Origin: Achatina immaculata
Lineage: Eukaryota; Mollusca; Gastropoda; Stylommatophora; Achatinidae
Direction of reading: 5' to 3'
NCBI GenBank assembly: GCA_009760885.1
Contig: CM019701.1
Location: 35,540,697 to 35,604,696 of the forward strand
DNA length: 64,000 nucleotides
In this document: positions 22,400 to 34,123 of the stretch, piece by piece
How positions within the stretch are numbered: position 1 is the stretch's first letter
How the letters are laid out: each line of letters starts with the position of its first letter
Translations under genes and position numbers: made by a program
Notes under the pieces: generated by a model
Databases searched by the model: none
What the model saw: only the letters and a program-made list of their open reading frames with translations
Told to the model about the DNA's origin: nothing

Positions 22400-24092
22400 T
22401 AAACTACAGAACTGTAGTCATGTAGATTAGTCATGCCAGTAAAATTCTGTTAAAAATCATAATGGGTAGACTTCGAAAGAAAATAGAAGAAGAAGTCAGT
22501 ATGGTCCAAGCTGGTTTCAGGCAAGGAAGAGAATCAAGAGATCATATATTCAATATAAGATTAATAATAGAGAAATGCAGAGAGTTTAATATGAATCTAT
22601 ATTTATCCTTTATAGACTACTCAAAGGCATTTGATTGTGTACAACACCAGAAACTTTGGGATAAAATAGGATTTCCAACACGTTTGATATAATTAACATC
22701 ACTGCTGTATCTAGACCAACAAGCAGCAGTAAGAATAAATGGTGAAACAACAGCTTGGTTTGATATAAAATAAGGGGTCTGTCAGGGGTGCATATTGTCG
22801 CCTTACTTATTTAACTTGTATACTGAAAATATAATGAGGAATGTTAGAGAAGATGTAGACAAAGAATATTACGATGCCATAACAATTGGAGGTTATGAAA
22901 TACCAGAGATTAAATATGCTGATGACACAGCATTACAACACAAAAAGGAATGGAAAATCTAATTATGTCAGTCCGTAAGAACAGCGAAGAGCAAAACCTC
23001 TGTCTTAATGCAAAGAAAACTAAATTGATGACAACTGACAAAACAAACAAGACAGCTGTATCAATGAGGAAAAACTGGAAGAAGTGGAGAGTTTTGAATA
23101 TCTTGGATCACTTCTAACTAATAATGGAAATACAATGAGGGAAATTAAAAGGAGGACATCTATCGCTCTTCAGAAAGTAAAACAACTAAAGAATCTGTAG
23201 AGAGGAGCAGACAGAACCACAAAAATAAGATTTTTAAGGGCATGCATCTTTCCCATCACAACAAATGCCTGTGAGACCTTATAGCAGTATACTGAATGGT
23301 AGGATGTAAGATAGATAACTCATCTGAGAATTGGAACATTTGTATAAAATGAGTTATCTTCTAAAGTAATCAGCTGTTTGTGAGTAGAATCCATCTCCTT
23401 TGTCTTGGGTTGCACGAGGGTCACGGATGGGGAATGATAGGAAAAAGGTCAGGTGAGAAAGAAATCATGTGACTGAGGGACATCTAATAGTTAATTGTTG
23501 TGTTTTGTGTATCGTCTGAGATAGACATAGATTAGGCTGTTAGAAATGTTATTGTTTAAGAAATAAATGTAGAATAGAGTGTGTTAGGATGTTCAGATGG
23601 CGAGAGCAGTCTGCCAGAATATATATCGTGGAGATGTCCAGTCTTGTGTCCATGGATTTTGTTGATGCCTTTGTCATTCTCATCATATCGCTCATCGACT
23701 CATCGTCACCCCATGCATCATTAAAGTCATTTCAACTGTAAAGTTGCTGCTTCTATATTACTAGAGAGAGAATGAACCTGGGAGCAAGTAAGTCTGTGAA
23801 GTGAGTAACAAAACAACGTAGAATTGTAATATAAGAAAGAATGTTATTCCAGTGGACAGTAGTTGAAATATACACAGAAATGAATAGCAATACATCAACA
23901 GTTTACATTCTACACACATAGAATCACCCAAGAATCCTGCTTTAACCTGGACACTTAACAAAACAGCTGAGAAACATATAAATGCCTTTGACTGTAAATG
24001 CTACAGAAGAGTTCTTCAAATATCGTGGACACAAAAAAGAACAAATATATCTATACTTCAAGAGCTTAATATTGAAGAAGGCTGGCTAGTAG
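22400..24092 (+). mobile_element. RTE-like LINE family A, reverse transcriptase to C-terminus, split by a 0.68-kb insertion
   Basis: The frame 22462-22692 reads 'MVQAGFRQGRESRDHIFNIR' and 'LSFIDYSKAFDCVQHQKLW' (catalytic FxDYSKAFD box intact). It continues with 'GCILSPYLFNLYTENIMRN' and 'IKYADDTALQ' (about 22912-22935, YADD intact). The C-terminal region continues to about 23276, is interrupted, and resumes at about 23953 ('TLNKTAEKHINAFDC', 'LQISWTQKRTNIS'), ending near 24092, 128 bases before the last CAP exon. Stops are present, so it is inactive, but this is the best-preserved catalytic core of family A in the window. Confidence 0.8.
23277..23952. mobile_element. unclassified insertion inside the family A LINE
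   Basis: In family A elsewhere (minus strand near 33030) the phrase 'gcctgtgagacctggacact' is continuous. Here it is split after 'gtgagacc' at 23276 and resumes with 'tggacactt' at 23951. The roughly 675 inserted bases end in 'ttaacc', so a 3-base ACC duplication is possible. They contain an AATAAA (about 23562) but no frame I recognise. A solo LTR is one possibility, not shown. Confidence 0.55.
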
Positions 24093-24219
24093 AATTTGCT
24101 AGATGCTCAAGAAAATCTAAGTGTATGGTGGTAATTATCCGCAGGCTGAGAATGAAATATATATATTGCTGCCAGTAACTATAGTTGTAACCTTATTGTG
24201 ATAATTGGTTTTTCAACAG

Positions 24220-24300
24220 AAAGAGTTTCCATTGCCAGAACAGTTCAAGACTAAGTATGATGGGAAGACAATGGTGACTGCTGCTACTGACATTGTATAA
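24220..24300 (+). CDS. CAP: adenylyl cyclase-associated protein (CAP), last coding exon with stop
   Basis: The acceptor is 'ttggtttttcaacag' before 24220. The exon encodes 'KEFPLPEQFKTKYDGKTMVT' and 'AATDIV', then TAA at 24298-24300. The family equivalent is '(K)EFPVPEQFKT...G.KLVTTVT.IAG' at the C-terminus of CAPs. The upstream exon ends 'GNGDF', so the junction gives the conserved 'GDFKEFP(V/L)PEQ' phrase. Length and stop position fit the family's normal C-terminus. Together the four exons give 143 residues, about the size of a CARP domain lacking its first strands. Confidence 0.95.
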   Translation, partial: KEFPLPEQFKTKYDGKTMVTAATDIV

Positions 24301-24376
24301 AGATTTTATCTACAATTTCAGGCAGTGTTCAAATGTTTCAGATATATTTTAGCTTGTTTTATTATCTGCTGCTATG

Positions 24377-24382
24377 AATAAA
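24377..24382 (+). promoter_or_regulatory. polyadenylation signal of CAP
   Basis: AATAAA, 76 bases after the CAP stop, followed by T-rich sequence. A short 3' untranslated region is inferred. Confidence 0.6.
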
Positions 24383-24881
24383 TCTTTTTTTGCATTACCA
24401 AAAATCAGTGCCACATATTTTTTTTTCCTTTTTTTGACTATAGTAGAAGTCAATCCAAGTAAACCAAGGCACATTGTTCAAACTATTGACATATCTATTT
24501 TCATCTTCAATTGAAAGTAACTCAAAAGTTGTCAAGAATCACCATTATCAATAATGTTGTGTGAAACACTTTAAAAGAAAATTGGATCACTTTATTTGGT
24601 CACATTAATGGGGGGAAAAATATGCGTAACAGTTCACAAATGCTAAATGAGTGCTCAATTTAAAGAGGTTTGAAATGACATTGAATGAGACAACACCTGC
24701 AGACTGAACAATGATTTTTTACCAGAACAAAAAATTCCTACTGCATATTATTCAAGGAGATAATTCATATAAGGAACAAAATTTTGATTGAAATGAAATT
24801 CATATAATGAACAAAATTTTGATTGAAATGAAACAGTGCATGCCTTCTGAAATTTGACACTTCTCTGTATTCCATTTAAAA
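24383..24881. other. downstream flank of CAP with a 35-bp tandem pair
   Basis: AT-rich. Two adjacent copies of a 35-bp unit ('aattcatataaggaacaaaa' onward) lie at about 24762-24796 and 24797-24831, with one or two mismatches. No element otherwise. Confidence 0.6.
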
Positions 24882-25040
24882 GAGGTCAGCCATGTGAAAA
24901 AGAGTGGTTAAGAGAGGCCAAATTAATAGGCATAAAATCCATTGATGCAGGTGAAAAATTCGCCAAAAACAGGAAAACTTAGCGAGCAACCATATGAGCC
25001 CTATGTGACATTTAACAACACAGGAAGGATGTAAGATGTA
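24882..25040 (+). mobile_element. RTE-like LINE family B, 3' end fragment
   Basis: Contains 'aagagaggccaaattaatag', 'gcataaaatccattgatg' and 'gagccctatgtgacattta', the nucleotide signature of the family B 3' end, finishing at 'aggatgtaagatg'. Confidence 0.65.
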
Positions 25041-26279
25041 TTCCATTTGAATGCAGATTTGTAAACATTTGAAAAAACTTAATTATTTTATTAACAGATT
25101 GACATATTTAGAAAGAATCTATTTGAAATGTCTTGTGTGAACATTGTATTATAGTGAATAACAAATTGGAACAGGCTTGGTCAGTCCACTTAAACACCAG
25201 AAATTATCAGTTTTGACTGATCTACTATTATTTTAGTAATTTTGACTAATCTCGCTAACTTTGGTGAGCAAAATGAAACTTGTTTCAGAATGATTGCCAC
25301 TTCCTTACATATGAAATATGTTTGAAAATTTGTTTCTTAACAATGTAAATTTCCCAAAGTATCAAAATTGATTTTTTTTCCCCCCTCAATTTTAGTTTAT
25401 TAGTTTTAATTCCGTTAAAGTAAAAAGAAGATCAAGAACTTCTAGTGAAATGTACAGTTTTCAGTACATTCTACACACATGTACATTTTTGCATTCTAAA
25501 CATGTCAAATTAGCACTGATCATGCAGGAGCTTAATTTTCAGCTTAATTTTTGTCCTTCCTAATTCTGTCGGCTTTAACTGGATTATAGACTAACCTAGG
25601 CATTCTTATCACTTAATACTTTTCATATATTATGGGTATGTTTGAAACAGTCATATCAGATCAGATAATTATATTTAAATCTGTATCCTTGTCAGTCATA
25701 TTGAGTGTGTAATTTAGTTTATGTACATTGTGAAAAGATTTGTATACTTAGTTTTGTCATTCAATGATATAGAAAAAGGTCTTGCTTTTAACACACACAA
25801 AAAAAATCGAAAACAGAAAACACCACGACTTAGGGAACCACAACATGATTATTTGGCTGTCAGTTTCATACTACACTGTGTTTGAAAATCACTGCATTGA
25901 ATGCAGACTAGCCTATTATGCTATCTTTAGATGATCATTCTGTCAGAAATGAAGCATTCATCAGTGTTGACTAGTGTAGGAAAGTTCTTCCTGAGAATTA
26001 AGATTAAGGAATAAGGCAACTAATTCTCATTATTTTGATTAAATAATGTTATAATTAGTGATGAATAATGACATTAATAAACTTAGAAATTTTAACTGTG
26101 ATGAAAATAAAATAAATGTGAACTATAAATGCGGTGTCTGATGCATTTCTTTAGCTGTGATAGCTTCAGGTGTTTAAATTGAATAACTTTGTGACTGCAT
26201 TTTTGACTACAATTTTTCCATAAACTTTTTTTCAAATGAAGTGTTTATATAAGGACATGCAATGAGAAGAGGGGGCATT
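25041..26279. other. unassigned AT-rich intergenic sequence
   Basis: No frame of interest, no terminal repeats and no recognised transposon. May be unique sequence downstream of CAP. Confidence 0.4.
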
Positions 26280-26475
26280 GAAAATATTATAACAACAGAA
26301 AAATAGAAGGAAGAAGATCAAGAGGAAGACCAAGAGAAATGATACTGGACAGTCTGACGGGATGGTGTGAGAGGAGATCACCAACTGAGCTGATGGCCTG
26401 CATGAAGGATCGGATACTCTGGAGAAGCATAATAGCCAATGCCAGTCGGCACGGCACATGATGATGATGATGATA
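26280..26475 (+). mobile_element. RTE-like LINE 3' end, family D type, with GAT tail
   Basis: The + strand reads 'EGRRSRGRPREMILDSLTGW', 'MACMKDRILWRSIIANASRH' and 'GT' then stop, followed by an ATG/GAT tandem (26460-26474). The 'GRPR....W...(V/I)AN.S(R)HGT' ending plus trinucleotide tail is a typical RTE-type 3' terminus and matches the family D end at 15888. Confidence 0.7.
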
Positions 26476-26808
26476 TAAGTGAATATGTTTAAAATCTGCT
26501 TTGCTGACACAAGGATACTATATTATTTTGTTGAAGAATTGGTAGGATTTTCACATTTGAGATCAGTGGCAAAAAAGTTTTGGAAGATTTTACACTTTTG
26601 CTGTTTCATTCAGACAAATGATACCATCCTTTTCTGTGTGTTCAGTTACTAGTAAACTCTATTAGAGGTAAAAATAAGATATTTAGTTAAGATTTTTGTC
26701 TATTTTCTCTATCATTTCTTATTAGTTCTTGGTGTATTTCAGAATTCATTTAGCATTTATATTTTCATTATATTTTAGATTTTTGCAAAATCTGGCTTCA
26801 GTTGTTTT

Positions 26809-26839
<31 letters not shown>

Positions 26840-27470
26840 TTGTAAATATATTTATTAAATGTAAGCTTTTTCAGACTTCTAAAGGTAGAAATTTTCTGAT
26901 ATTAGAGGTTAGACTATAAATCATCGTCTTATGTATCTCAGAAACCTAAAACAGGAACTGATCAGTTAGATTTTACACAGAAATCTAATAAGTATACACA
27001 GGAAATTTTCAGTTATTTAATCAGCAAATTAATAACAAGCCAGTTTAGAAAATTGTGCAAAAATTTCAAATTTTTTTATTGCTTAGCACTTTCAAAAAAT
27101 CCAGTTAAGGATACATTAGCAGAACTGAAATTCACAGTGGAAGAAAAGATACATGTTTTAAACAAAAAGAAAAAATAAATCTGAAAGGGCATCATGGATG
27201 TGTGGTTTTATTTTATAATTTCAGCAGCCATTACTATAATTCAGTTATATTGCACAAGTGCACTTACTTGACTTTAATGATCCATATTTAACAATTTTTA
27301 GTTTATAGTTGAATGAATGATTGTTTTTTATGTGCTTCTATAATAATTGAAACATTTTCACAGATAAATGTTCATAAAAATATTATTTCCTATCACTTAC
27401 TATGTGTTCTTTTTGTCCTGATTCTTTATTTACAGAATTTTTTTTTAAGTTTCATTTGTTCTTCTCTCAT
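26476..27470. other. unassigned AT-rich sequence with a TG microsatellite
   Basis: A (TG)n run lies at about 26812-26830. No coding or transposon signal otherwise. Confidence 0.4.
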
Positions 27471-27732
27471 TGCAGCATCCACTATATCTTTAATTCTATT
27501 CAGAATAACTGCAAAATATTTTTGACACAGCTGATAGTAAGGTTACTCCTCTCCAGTTATTGCAGTTGCTAAGGTTGACTGTATCAAATTGGTTTCAAAC
27601 ATGTTGGTCATGTGATGAAAAGAAACAGAAAATCTCAAAACAAGCTATCAAGTGGAACATAACAGGCTGAATAAAAAGAGGTCACCATTGTTAAGAGCAA
27701 ATTAGTAGGTGTAAAATACCTTGATAAGATCT
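27471..27732. mobile_element. two RTE-like LINE family B fragments, head to head
   Basis: 27471-27590 matches the minus-strand family B sequence near 15360-15440 ('ctctccagttattgcagttg'). 27600-27732 is + strand C-terminal family B ('caagctatcaagtggaacat'). Both are short and broken; the change of strand within 20 bases shows rearrangement. Confidence 0.6.
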
Positions 27733-27734
27733 AT

Positions 27735-30600
27735 CTCTCTCTCCCTCTCTCTCTCTCTCAACCTTAAGTGCCCAAGGCACATGGGGCTTCCGCAAGGGTT
27801 TTCCACAAATGCCTGTCCTTCGCCTTTTTTTCTGCTCTTGCCCAGGTGAGCCCTCTATTGCTCAACATCCTTTCTGTTGGTCTTCTCCATGTCTCTTTTG
27901 GTCTACCCTTACTTCTACCCTTAGTGCTATTTTTGGTAGTGAGTTGTCAGTCATTTGGAGCATATGTCCTAACCATCGCCAGCGTCTTTCCTCAATAATT
28001 GTTGTCAGTGGCTTCATCAGCATTTCTGCCAACAAGATGTTATTTCTTCTTGTGTTTGGCCAAAATATTTTTCTAATTCTTCATAAACATTTAGTCTGGA
28101 AAGAATTCAACATGTTTTCTATGGTTTTGATGATTTTCCAGCATTCTCTTCCATAGAGTAGTACACTTAGACCATTACTCTTAAATATCCTGATTTTCAT
28201 ATTTATGCTTAGTTTTTTAGATTTCCATATAGTCTGCAGCACTGCAAAAGCCTGGTTTGCTCTAGTAAGTCTGCTGTTGATGTCCCCTATGCTGTCTCCA
28301 TTTTCTACTACTCTACTGCCAAGGTATACAAATTCATTGACCTCCTCCACTAACTTGCTATCTACTCTGAGTACATTTCTGTTGTTCATATTTTTGCTTC
28401 ATTAACTTTGTCTTTTCAACGTTGATCTTTAGTCCTATGTTGTTTGCATTCTGAGTTAGCTTGTTTATTTTATCTTGCATGTCTTTGTGGCTGCTTGATA
28501 ATAGACAAATGTCATCTGCAAAGTCAAGGTCCTCCAGCACTGTGTCAAGGGTCCATTGTAATCCTCTGCATTTGTCTGATGTTACCTCCTTCATTAACCA
28601 GTCTACTGCCAAGATAAATAATGTTGGTGATAGTATACATCCCTGCTTCACTCCCTGTTTGTACACTAAAGCTGCCGGAGGTATGTTCTCCACAGATCAC
28701 TTTGCAATGAAAACCCTCATATAGGGCTTTGATTACATTCACTGTCTTATGGGGGAGGCCATGCCATCTTAGGATTTTCCACAGTGCATCTCTGTTGACA
28801 CTGTCAAAGGCTTTCTCAAAATCTGTAAACAGTGCATATGTTGTGCTATGCCACTCATTTGTGTGTTCTAATATTTGTCTAAGTACAAATATGTGGTCTG
28901 TGCATTATCTTCCTTTCCTGAATACTGCCTGCTCTTTCAGAAGTTTTCCCTCAAGTGCTGGTACAATTCTGTTGATGATTATTCTGCAAATACTTTACTG
29001 GTGAGTGGCAGTAGGGTAATGCCTCTCCAGTTTCCCCAATCTCTGAGGTCACCCTTCTTTGGTAGTTTTTTTTTCCACTCTGGAGCTTTTTCTAGATCCC
29101 AAATTTGTTGTAGTATCCGGCAGAGTTGTTTTGATGTTTCTGTTTCTTCTGCTTTCAACATCTCAGCAGTCACTTCATCTTCGCCTGGTGCCCTGTCTAA
29201 TTTTAGCTTCTTTATCGCCTCCTTTACTTCACTTATTGGTCCTGTATTGATCTTCTTCTTCGTTCGCTTCTACCACCAAAACCGCACTGTGATCCTACTG
29301 AATTTACGCCTGTGGTCCTGTATTGATGTTCTATTTTTGCTTCAGGTATGTCTATTGTTTGTGCTGCTTGTGTTCTGTTTAGTAGGGTGTTAAAGTGTTC
29401 CCTCCATCTTTCAATTTTTTCTCTTTCTCCACTGACAAGTTGTCCATTATGTGTCCTTATTGCACTCTCACATCTTGTGCTGAAGTTACTGCCATCTTCT
29501 TTGTGGTTTTGTATATGGTTTTCATGTCATTTCATGCTGCTTTCTCGGCTGCTTCTGCTAAGTTGTCATAGTATTGACGTTTATCTTGACGGCATGATCC
29601 CTTCACTTCTTTGTCTTTTTGTGCATAATTACTTAAAACTTGTTCTTTAAGCCGTTGTGATTTGGTGTTCAGTAATTTTTTCTTGATTTCTCTTCTCTGC
29701 TCTATCTTTTCCCATGTGGTCTTGCTTATCCATTCCTCTTTTCTCCATTTCCGATATCCCATCACTTCTTTTGCTGTTTCCTGGTATTGACATTTCTGTT
29801 TCGTCTTGTAGGACACTGAAGCTGGAAGAATTTAGAAAAAAAACTATTGAGAATTCATTTATTCTTTGCTTGTATCAAAATGTATCTTTCTGTGATTTTG
29901 GTTTTATTTAATTTTTAGTTTTATTTTTCTACCAGAAGGTTGTGATCACTTCCTTGCTCGCACCCACTTGTATGTGATCAATTTGGTTTTCTGAGGACCT
30001 CCAACCCACTTTATGGATGTTTTTATGTTGGAAAATTGTCCCTTCGATGGGCATCATGTTTTCTTCACAGAAACTGCACAGCCTTTCTCCATTTTCATTT
30101 ATTTCTCCGATTCCTGTTCACTTCCTTCACCTACATTGAAGTTGCCCAAGATGAGTAGCATATTATGCTCGGGTATTGTTTCTACTGTGGCTTGGAGGCT
30201 GTTGTAAAAATCTTTTGATTCCTCTTCAGCTGCTTCTGTTGGTGCATAACAAACTATAATAGACAGCTTCGTGAATCTTGAGTTGAAGCGTGCATATAAT
30301 AATCTCTCATTTATAGGGGTCCATTTCACCAATGCTCTTGATGCTTCTTTTGTTACAATCAATGCTACTACTCCTTCATGATGATCTTCTTCACCTGACC
30401 ATATTATTGTATCTTATGTGTGCTGTGTTGTTAATTTCCTTTGTCCATCTCGCTTCTTGTATTCCTAGTATATCTAGTTTGTATCTGTGCATTTCCTTGA
30501 TGGTTTGTGCTAGTTTTCCAGTCCGATTAAGTGTTCTTACATTCCAGCTGCCTGTTTGCATCGTGGGTTTAGGGGAAAGTAGAATATCGAACAAAATTTT
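27735..30600 (-). mobile_element. RTE-like LINE family C, nearly full length
   Basis: The 3' tail is an AG tandem (TC-rich at 27733-27762). Minus-strand order from the 5' end starts with a start-like Met and endonuclease domain: 'MQTGSWNVRTLNRTGKLAQT' and 'YKLDILGIQEARWT' near 30560-30480. Then come 'IVCYAPTEAAEEESKDFYNS' and 'MLLILGNFNVGEG' (GDFN changed to GNFN, about 30160), a central region to 29400, and the reverse transcriptase. That holds 'EDEVTAEMLKAEETETSKQL', 'WGNWRGITLLPLTSKVFAE', 'GVKQGCILSPTLFILAVDWL' and 'LEDLDFADDICLLSSSHKD' (FADD intact, about 28520). It ends with the C-terminal domain. About 2.87 kb is close to the usual RTE length of about 3 kb. Frameshifts and the endonuclease substitution make it inactive. 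A 61-bp insertion sits at 29252-29312. Confidence 0.87.
29237..29327 (-). mobile_element. 61-bp retroposed insertion with 15-bp target-site duplication
   Basis: The phrase 'tggtcctgtattgat' occurs at 29237-29251 and again at 29313-29327. Between them lie 61 bases that begin with a CTT tandem (GAA tail on the minus strand) and continue as a minus-strand 3' end similar to 56300-56380. Tail plus long target duplication is the hallmark of LINE-mediated insertion. It lies inside the family C LINE and is therefore younger than it. Confidence 0.85.
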
Positions 30601-30619
30601 TCACAGAAAAATATGTGAA

Positions 30620-32340
30620 TAATGTGCAAAAAAGTATAATAATCCGGAAAAATTAAGGATAAAAATGAAATTGTAATGGGATTAGAATAAATATTGCATT
30701 CTGAGTAAATCATATACATAGTTTTAATTCGGTCTACTTGAATCCGGTGCTACATCTTTCTGTATTTCTGCCCAAAAATTTAATGGAATTTTACGAATTT
30801 TCAAGTGCCTAATCCTGCACTTTTATCATAATAAAAATATTTGTTATCCCACCAGAAAAGAAATATAGAAAATCAAGGGCCGCAATATGTACATAAAAGT
30901 ATGTACCGCACCAGCTGAGCATTTGTAGCTTATTTTCCTTGCAAATGATTTTTTTTTTTTCCACATAACAGCGAAATGTAGAATGCTTTTTTTTTGTTCG
31001 TTCCTTTGCAGTCAATAGTGATACACAAACAGTATTGGAAAACAGCCATTATGCATACAGAACAGTTCTTTGAATCATCATCATTGCCAGATTAGCAGAA
31101 GGATTTTTTTCATACCCCGAGGTTCACTCAGCCTCTAAAAATGGGAAATACAGGGAATAGGCATCAGAATCGTAACTTATATTTTAGAGTATTAAATATG
31201 GATCATTAAATTCGAATTTCTGTGCACGGCATGATCGAAGCTTCAATTTCGGGTTTTATCCGATATCTCTCATATTTGCGTAAACGAAAGCCAGCAAAGA
31301 TTTCGCTTAAATGTGTGATGCATGTGGTGCATTCTGTTTAAAAAAAAAAAATTCGCAAACGTTTGATTCAACGAGAGATCCTCGAGGACCACAATAGGTT
31401 CAAAGTATCGCTGACCCAGGTGCGTTTTTAATTTACCAACAGATTTGGTATTAGTATTTTGATAAAGCTTAGCTGTGTAAATTGCTCAAAACGGGTTTCC
31501 AGACAAGGTACATTTCTTTTTCTTACGGATCTTATACTGAGATGCACGCATTCAAACGATGCCACCACTCGGATTTTCTGTACATCACAAACTAATATTA
31601 AATTTCAATTACAAATTAAGCATCAAACCATTGTGAACAGACTACTACTGAGGTGATATAATGTGTTGATCTTTGAAGAAACTCAGAAAAAAGGTCGTGT
31701 ACATGAAAGACCACACACAACCCATTGAGAAGTTTTTTTCACCGTTGCTAGTGGATGCAACAGCAGAACTGCATCTTCTTCTACAACCGAGAGGCCGACA
31801 GGAGAGTTTTTAGGATAGAAATTGGATCCCGGCCCATTTCATCACCTACGTTGCCTGACAGTTTTGAAAAAGTGAGAGAGCAGCACGAAGTATACTTTTC
31901 TTCTCCAAGTGTCCAACCACACACAAACAAACAAAAAACTAATAGAGCGAGGGAGACTTCAAGAAGGTGTGGTCATGGCGATATTGGTATAGTGGCCTAG
32001 TAAACAAGCAATGTGATATGAAGAACCACAGAGGACGAAATTCAGAATGATAATCTGCCAGCAGGTGCAAACCTGCCTGTCAAGGCACAAATCGAAGATA
32101 GAAATCGAAAATGGCGATACAACACAAGAAAATCGGTATATTGGTGACAGAGCGGTAGATGCGGCGAAGAAATCAAAATTCTTCGCAAGTAGTTCGCTGG
32201 TGCCGGAAAACTTAGTTACTTGCATGATTTTGCAGAGCAGAATTTGGGTCACCTCATAACGGTTCTTGATATTCTACTGTGCCTGTGTCACACATACTAT
32301 GTTGTGGATGTTATTCTAATATTTAATTTGATTTTATTTC
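30620..32340 (+). repeat. unclassified dispersed repeat 'R', copy 1
   Basis: Shares long stretches with 34250-35250, 37490-38060 and, inverted, with 39280-39340 and 41030-41140. Landmarks are 'tgcattctgagtaaat', 'ttttaattcggtcta', 'ccaccagctgagca', 'cctctaaaaatggg', and near the right end 'atacttttcttctccaagtg' and 'gatacaacacaagaaaatcg'. The right part reads 'NGDTTQENRYIGDRAVDAAK' in a frame at 32047-32259, also found at 37720-37956. No recognised domain; near 31740-31830 it carries a corrupted family A 3' end. Confidence 0.55.
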
Positions 32341-32615
32341 GGTTAATATCTTGATTGAATTACCATGTCATTGGATCCCTGTCCCATTTCATTACCTTTC
32401 TTTCTCCGAGCCCATACATTGCGAACTATTCCAATTCTAAAGTCCCCCTTATGCATTATGACTTTATGAGGTTAATTTAAATTAAAAGACTAAAAGATTT
32501 TAGTCTGGAAAGACATAAATCTCAGCAATGGGATTATTTTGTGGTACTCATTTGAAAGGCCCCGGGGTTGATCCAGTTTCTAAAAGTGAGTACCACAGTA
32601 TTATGGGAGGGTAAA

Positions 32616-34123
32616 GCATTCATTCATTCATTCCTTTTCATGTCCCTTGCGGAACTTTGCCTCCCAAACAGCACTCCTGTAGGCCTCTCGGTTGTGAGCA
32701 AGATGGCCTGCTGCTGCTGCATCCATTTCCAGATCATCAACGATGTCTTGCAGCCATCTTCGTTTCGGTCTTCCTCTTTTTCTTTTTCCCATTATGTATC
32801 CTTCCAATACGGTCTTCTCTAAATTATCATGACGTTTAATGTGGCCAAAATATTTAAGTTTTCTCTCTTTAATCCTCTTTACTAGCCAGCTTTCTTCAAT
32901 ATTAAGCTCTTGTAGTATAGATATATTTGTTCTTTTTTGTGTCCACGATATCTGGAGAACTCTTCTATAGCATTTACATTCAAAGGCATTTATGTGCTTC
33001 TCAGCTGTTTTGTTAAGTGTCCAGGTCTCACAGGCATATGTTGCGATAGGAAAGATGCATGCCCTTAAAAATCTTATTTTTGTAGTTCTGTCTGCTCCTC
33101 TCCACAGATTCTTTATTTGTTTACTTTCTGAAGAGCAATAGATGTCCTCCGTTTAATTTCCCTCATTGTATCTCCATTATTAGTTAGTAGTGATCCAAGA
33201 TATTCAAAACTCTCCACTTCTTCCAGTTTTTCCTCATTGATACATATTTCAGTTGCCTTGTTTGTTTTGTCAGTTGTCATCACTTTAGTTTTCTTTGCAT
33301 TAAGATAGAGGTTCTGCTCATCGCTGTTCTTGTGGACTGACATAATTAGTTTTTCCATTCCTTCTTGTGTTGTGGACAGCAATACTGTGTCATCAGCATA
33401 TCTAATCTCTGGTATTCATAACCTCCAACTGTTATGGCATCGTAATATTCTTTGTCTACATCTTCTCTAACATCCTCATTATATTTTCAGTATACAAGTT
33501 AAATAAGTAGGGTGACAATATGCACCCCTGACGGACCCCTTGTTTTATGTCAAACCAAGTTTTGTTTCACCATTTATTCTTACTGCTGCTTGTTGGTCTA
33601 AATACAGCAGTGATGTTAATTGTATCAAATGTGTTGGAAATCCCATTTTTTCCATTATTTCCCAAAGTTTCTGGTGTTGTACACAATCAAATGCCTTTGA
33701 GTAGTCTATAAAGGATAAATATAGATTCACATTAAACTCCCTGCATTTCTCTATTATTAATCTTAGATTGATATATGATCTCTTGATCCTCTTCCTTGCC
33801 TGAAGCCAGCTTGGACCATATTGACTTCTTCTTCTATTTTCTTTCGAAGTCTACCCATTATGATTTTTAACAGAATTTTACTGGCATGACTAATCAGGGC
33901 AATAGTTCTGTAGTTGGTGCATAATTTCAGGTTACCCTTTTTTGGCAGTGGTATGAATACAGTTCTTTTCCAATCTTTTTGCCAAATACCTGAATGCCAT
34001 ATCTTTTTACATAGTGCATGATAGATTGCTGCACACTCCTTTCCTCCTGCTTTAATAAATTCAGCGGTTATCTCATCACATCCTGGTGATTTACCATTTT
34101 TCAGACTCTTTATTGCCCATAAA
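32616..34123 (-). mobile_element. RTE-like LINE family A, 1.5 kb 3' part
   Basis: Starts with the CATT tandem (32616-32632) and runs through the complement of the C-terminus. Next is the post-core region ('EEKLEEVESFEYLGSLLTNN', frame 33382-33113), then the reverse transcriptase with 'MNLYLSFIDYSKAFDCVQHQ' (33730-33545). It ends at the 'GFRQG' and 'LKNGKSPGCDEI'-equivalent region near 34110. The YADD box is frameshifted near 33390. It is 5'-truncated within the fingers region. Confidence 0.8.
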
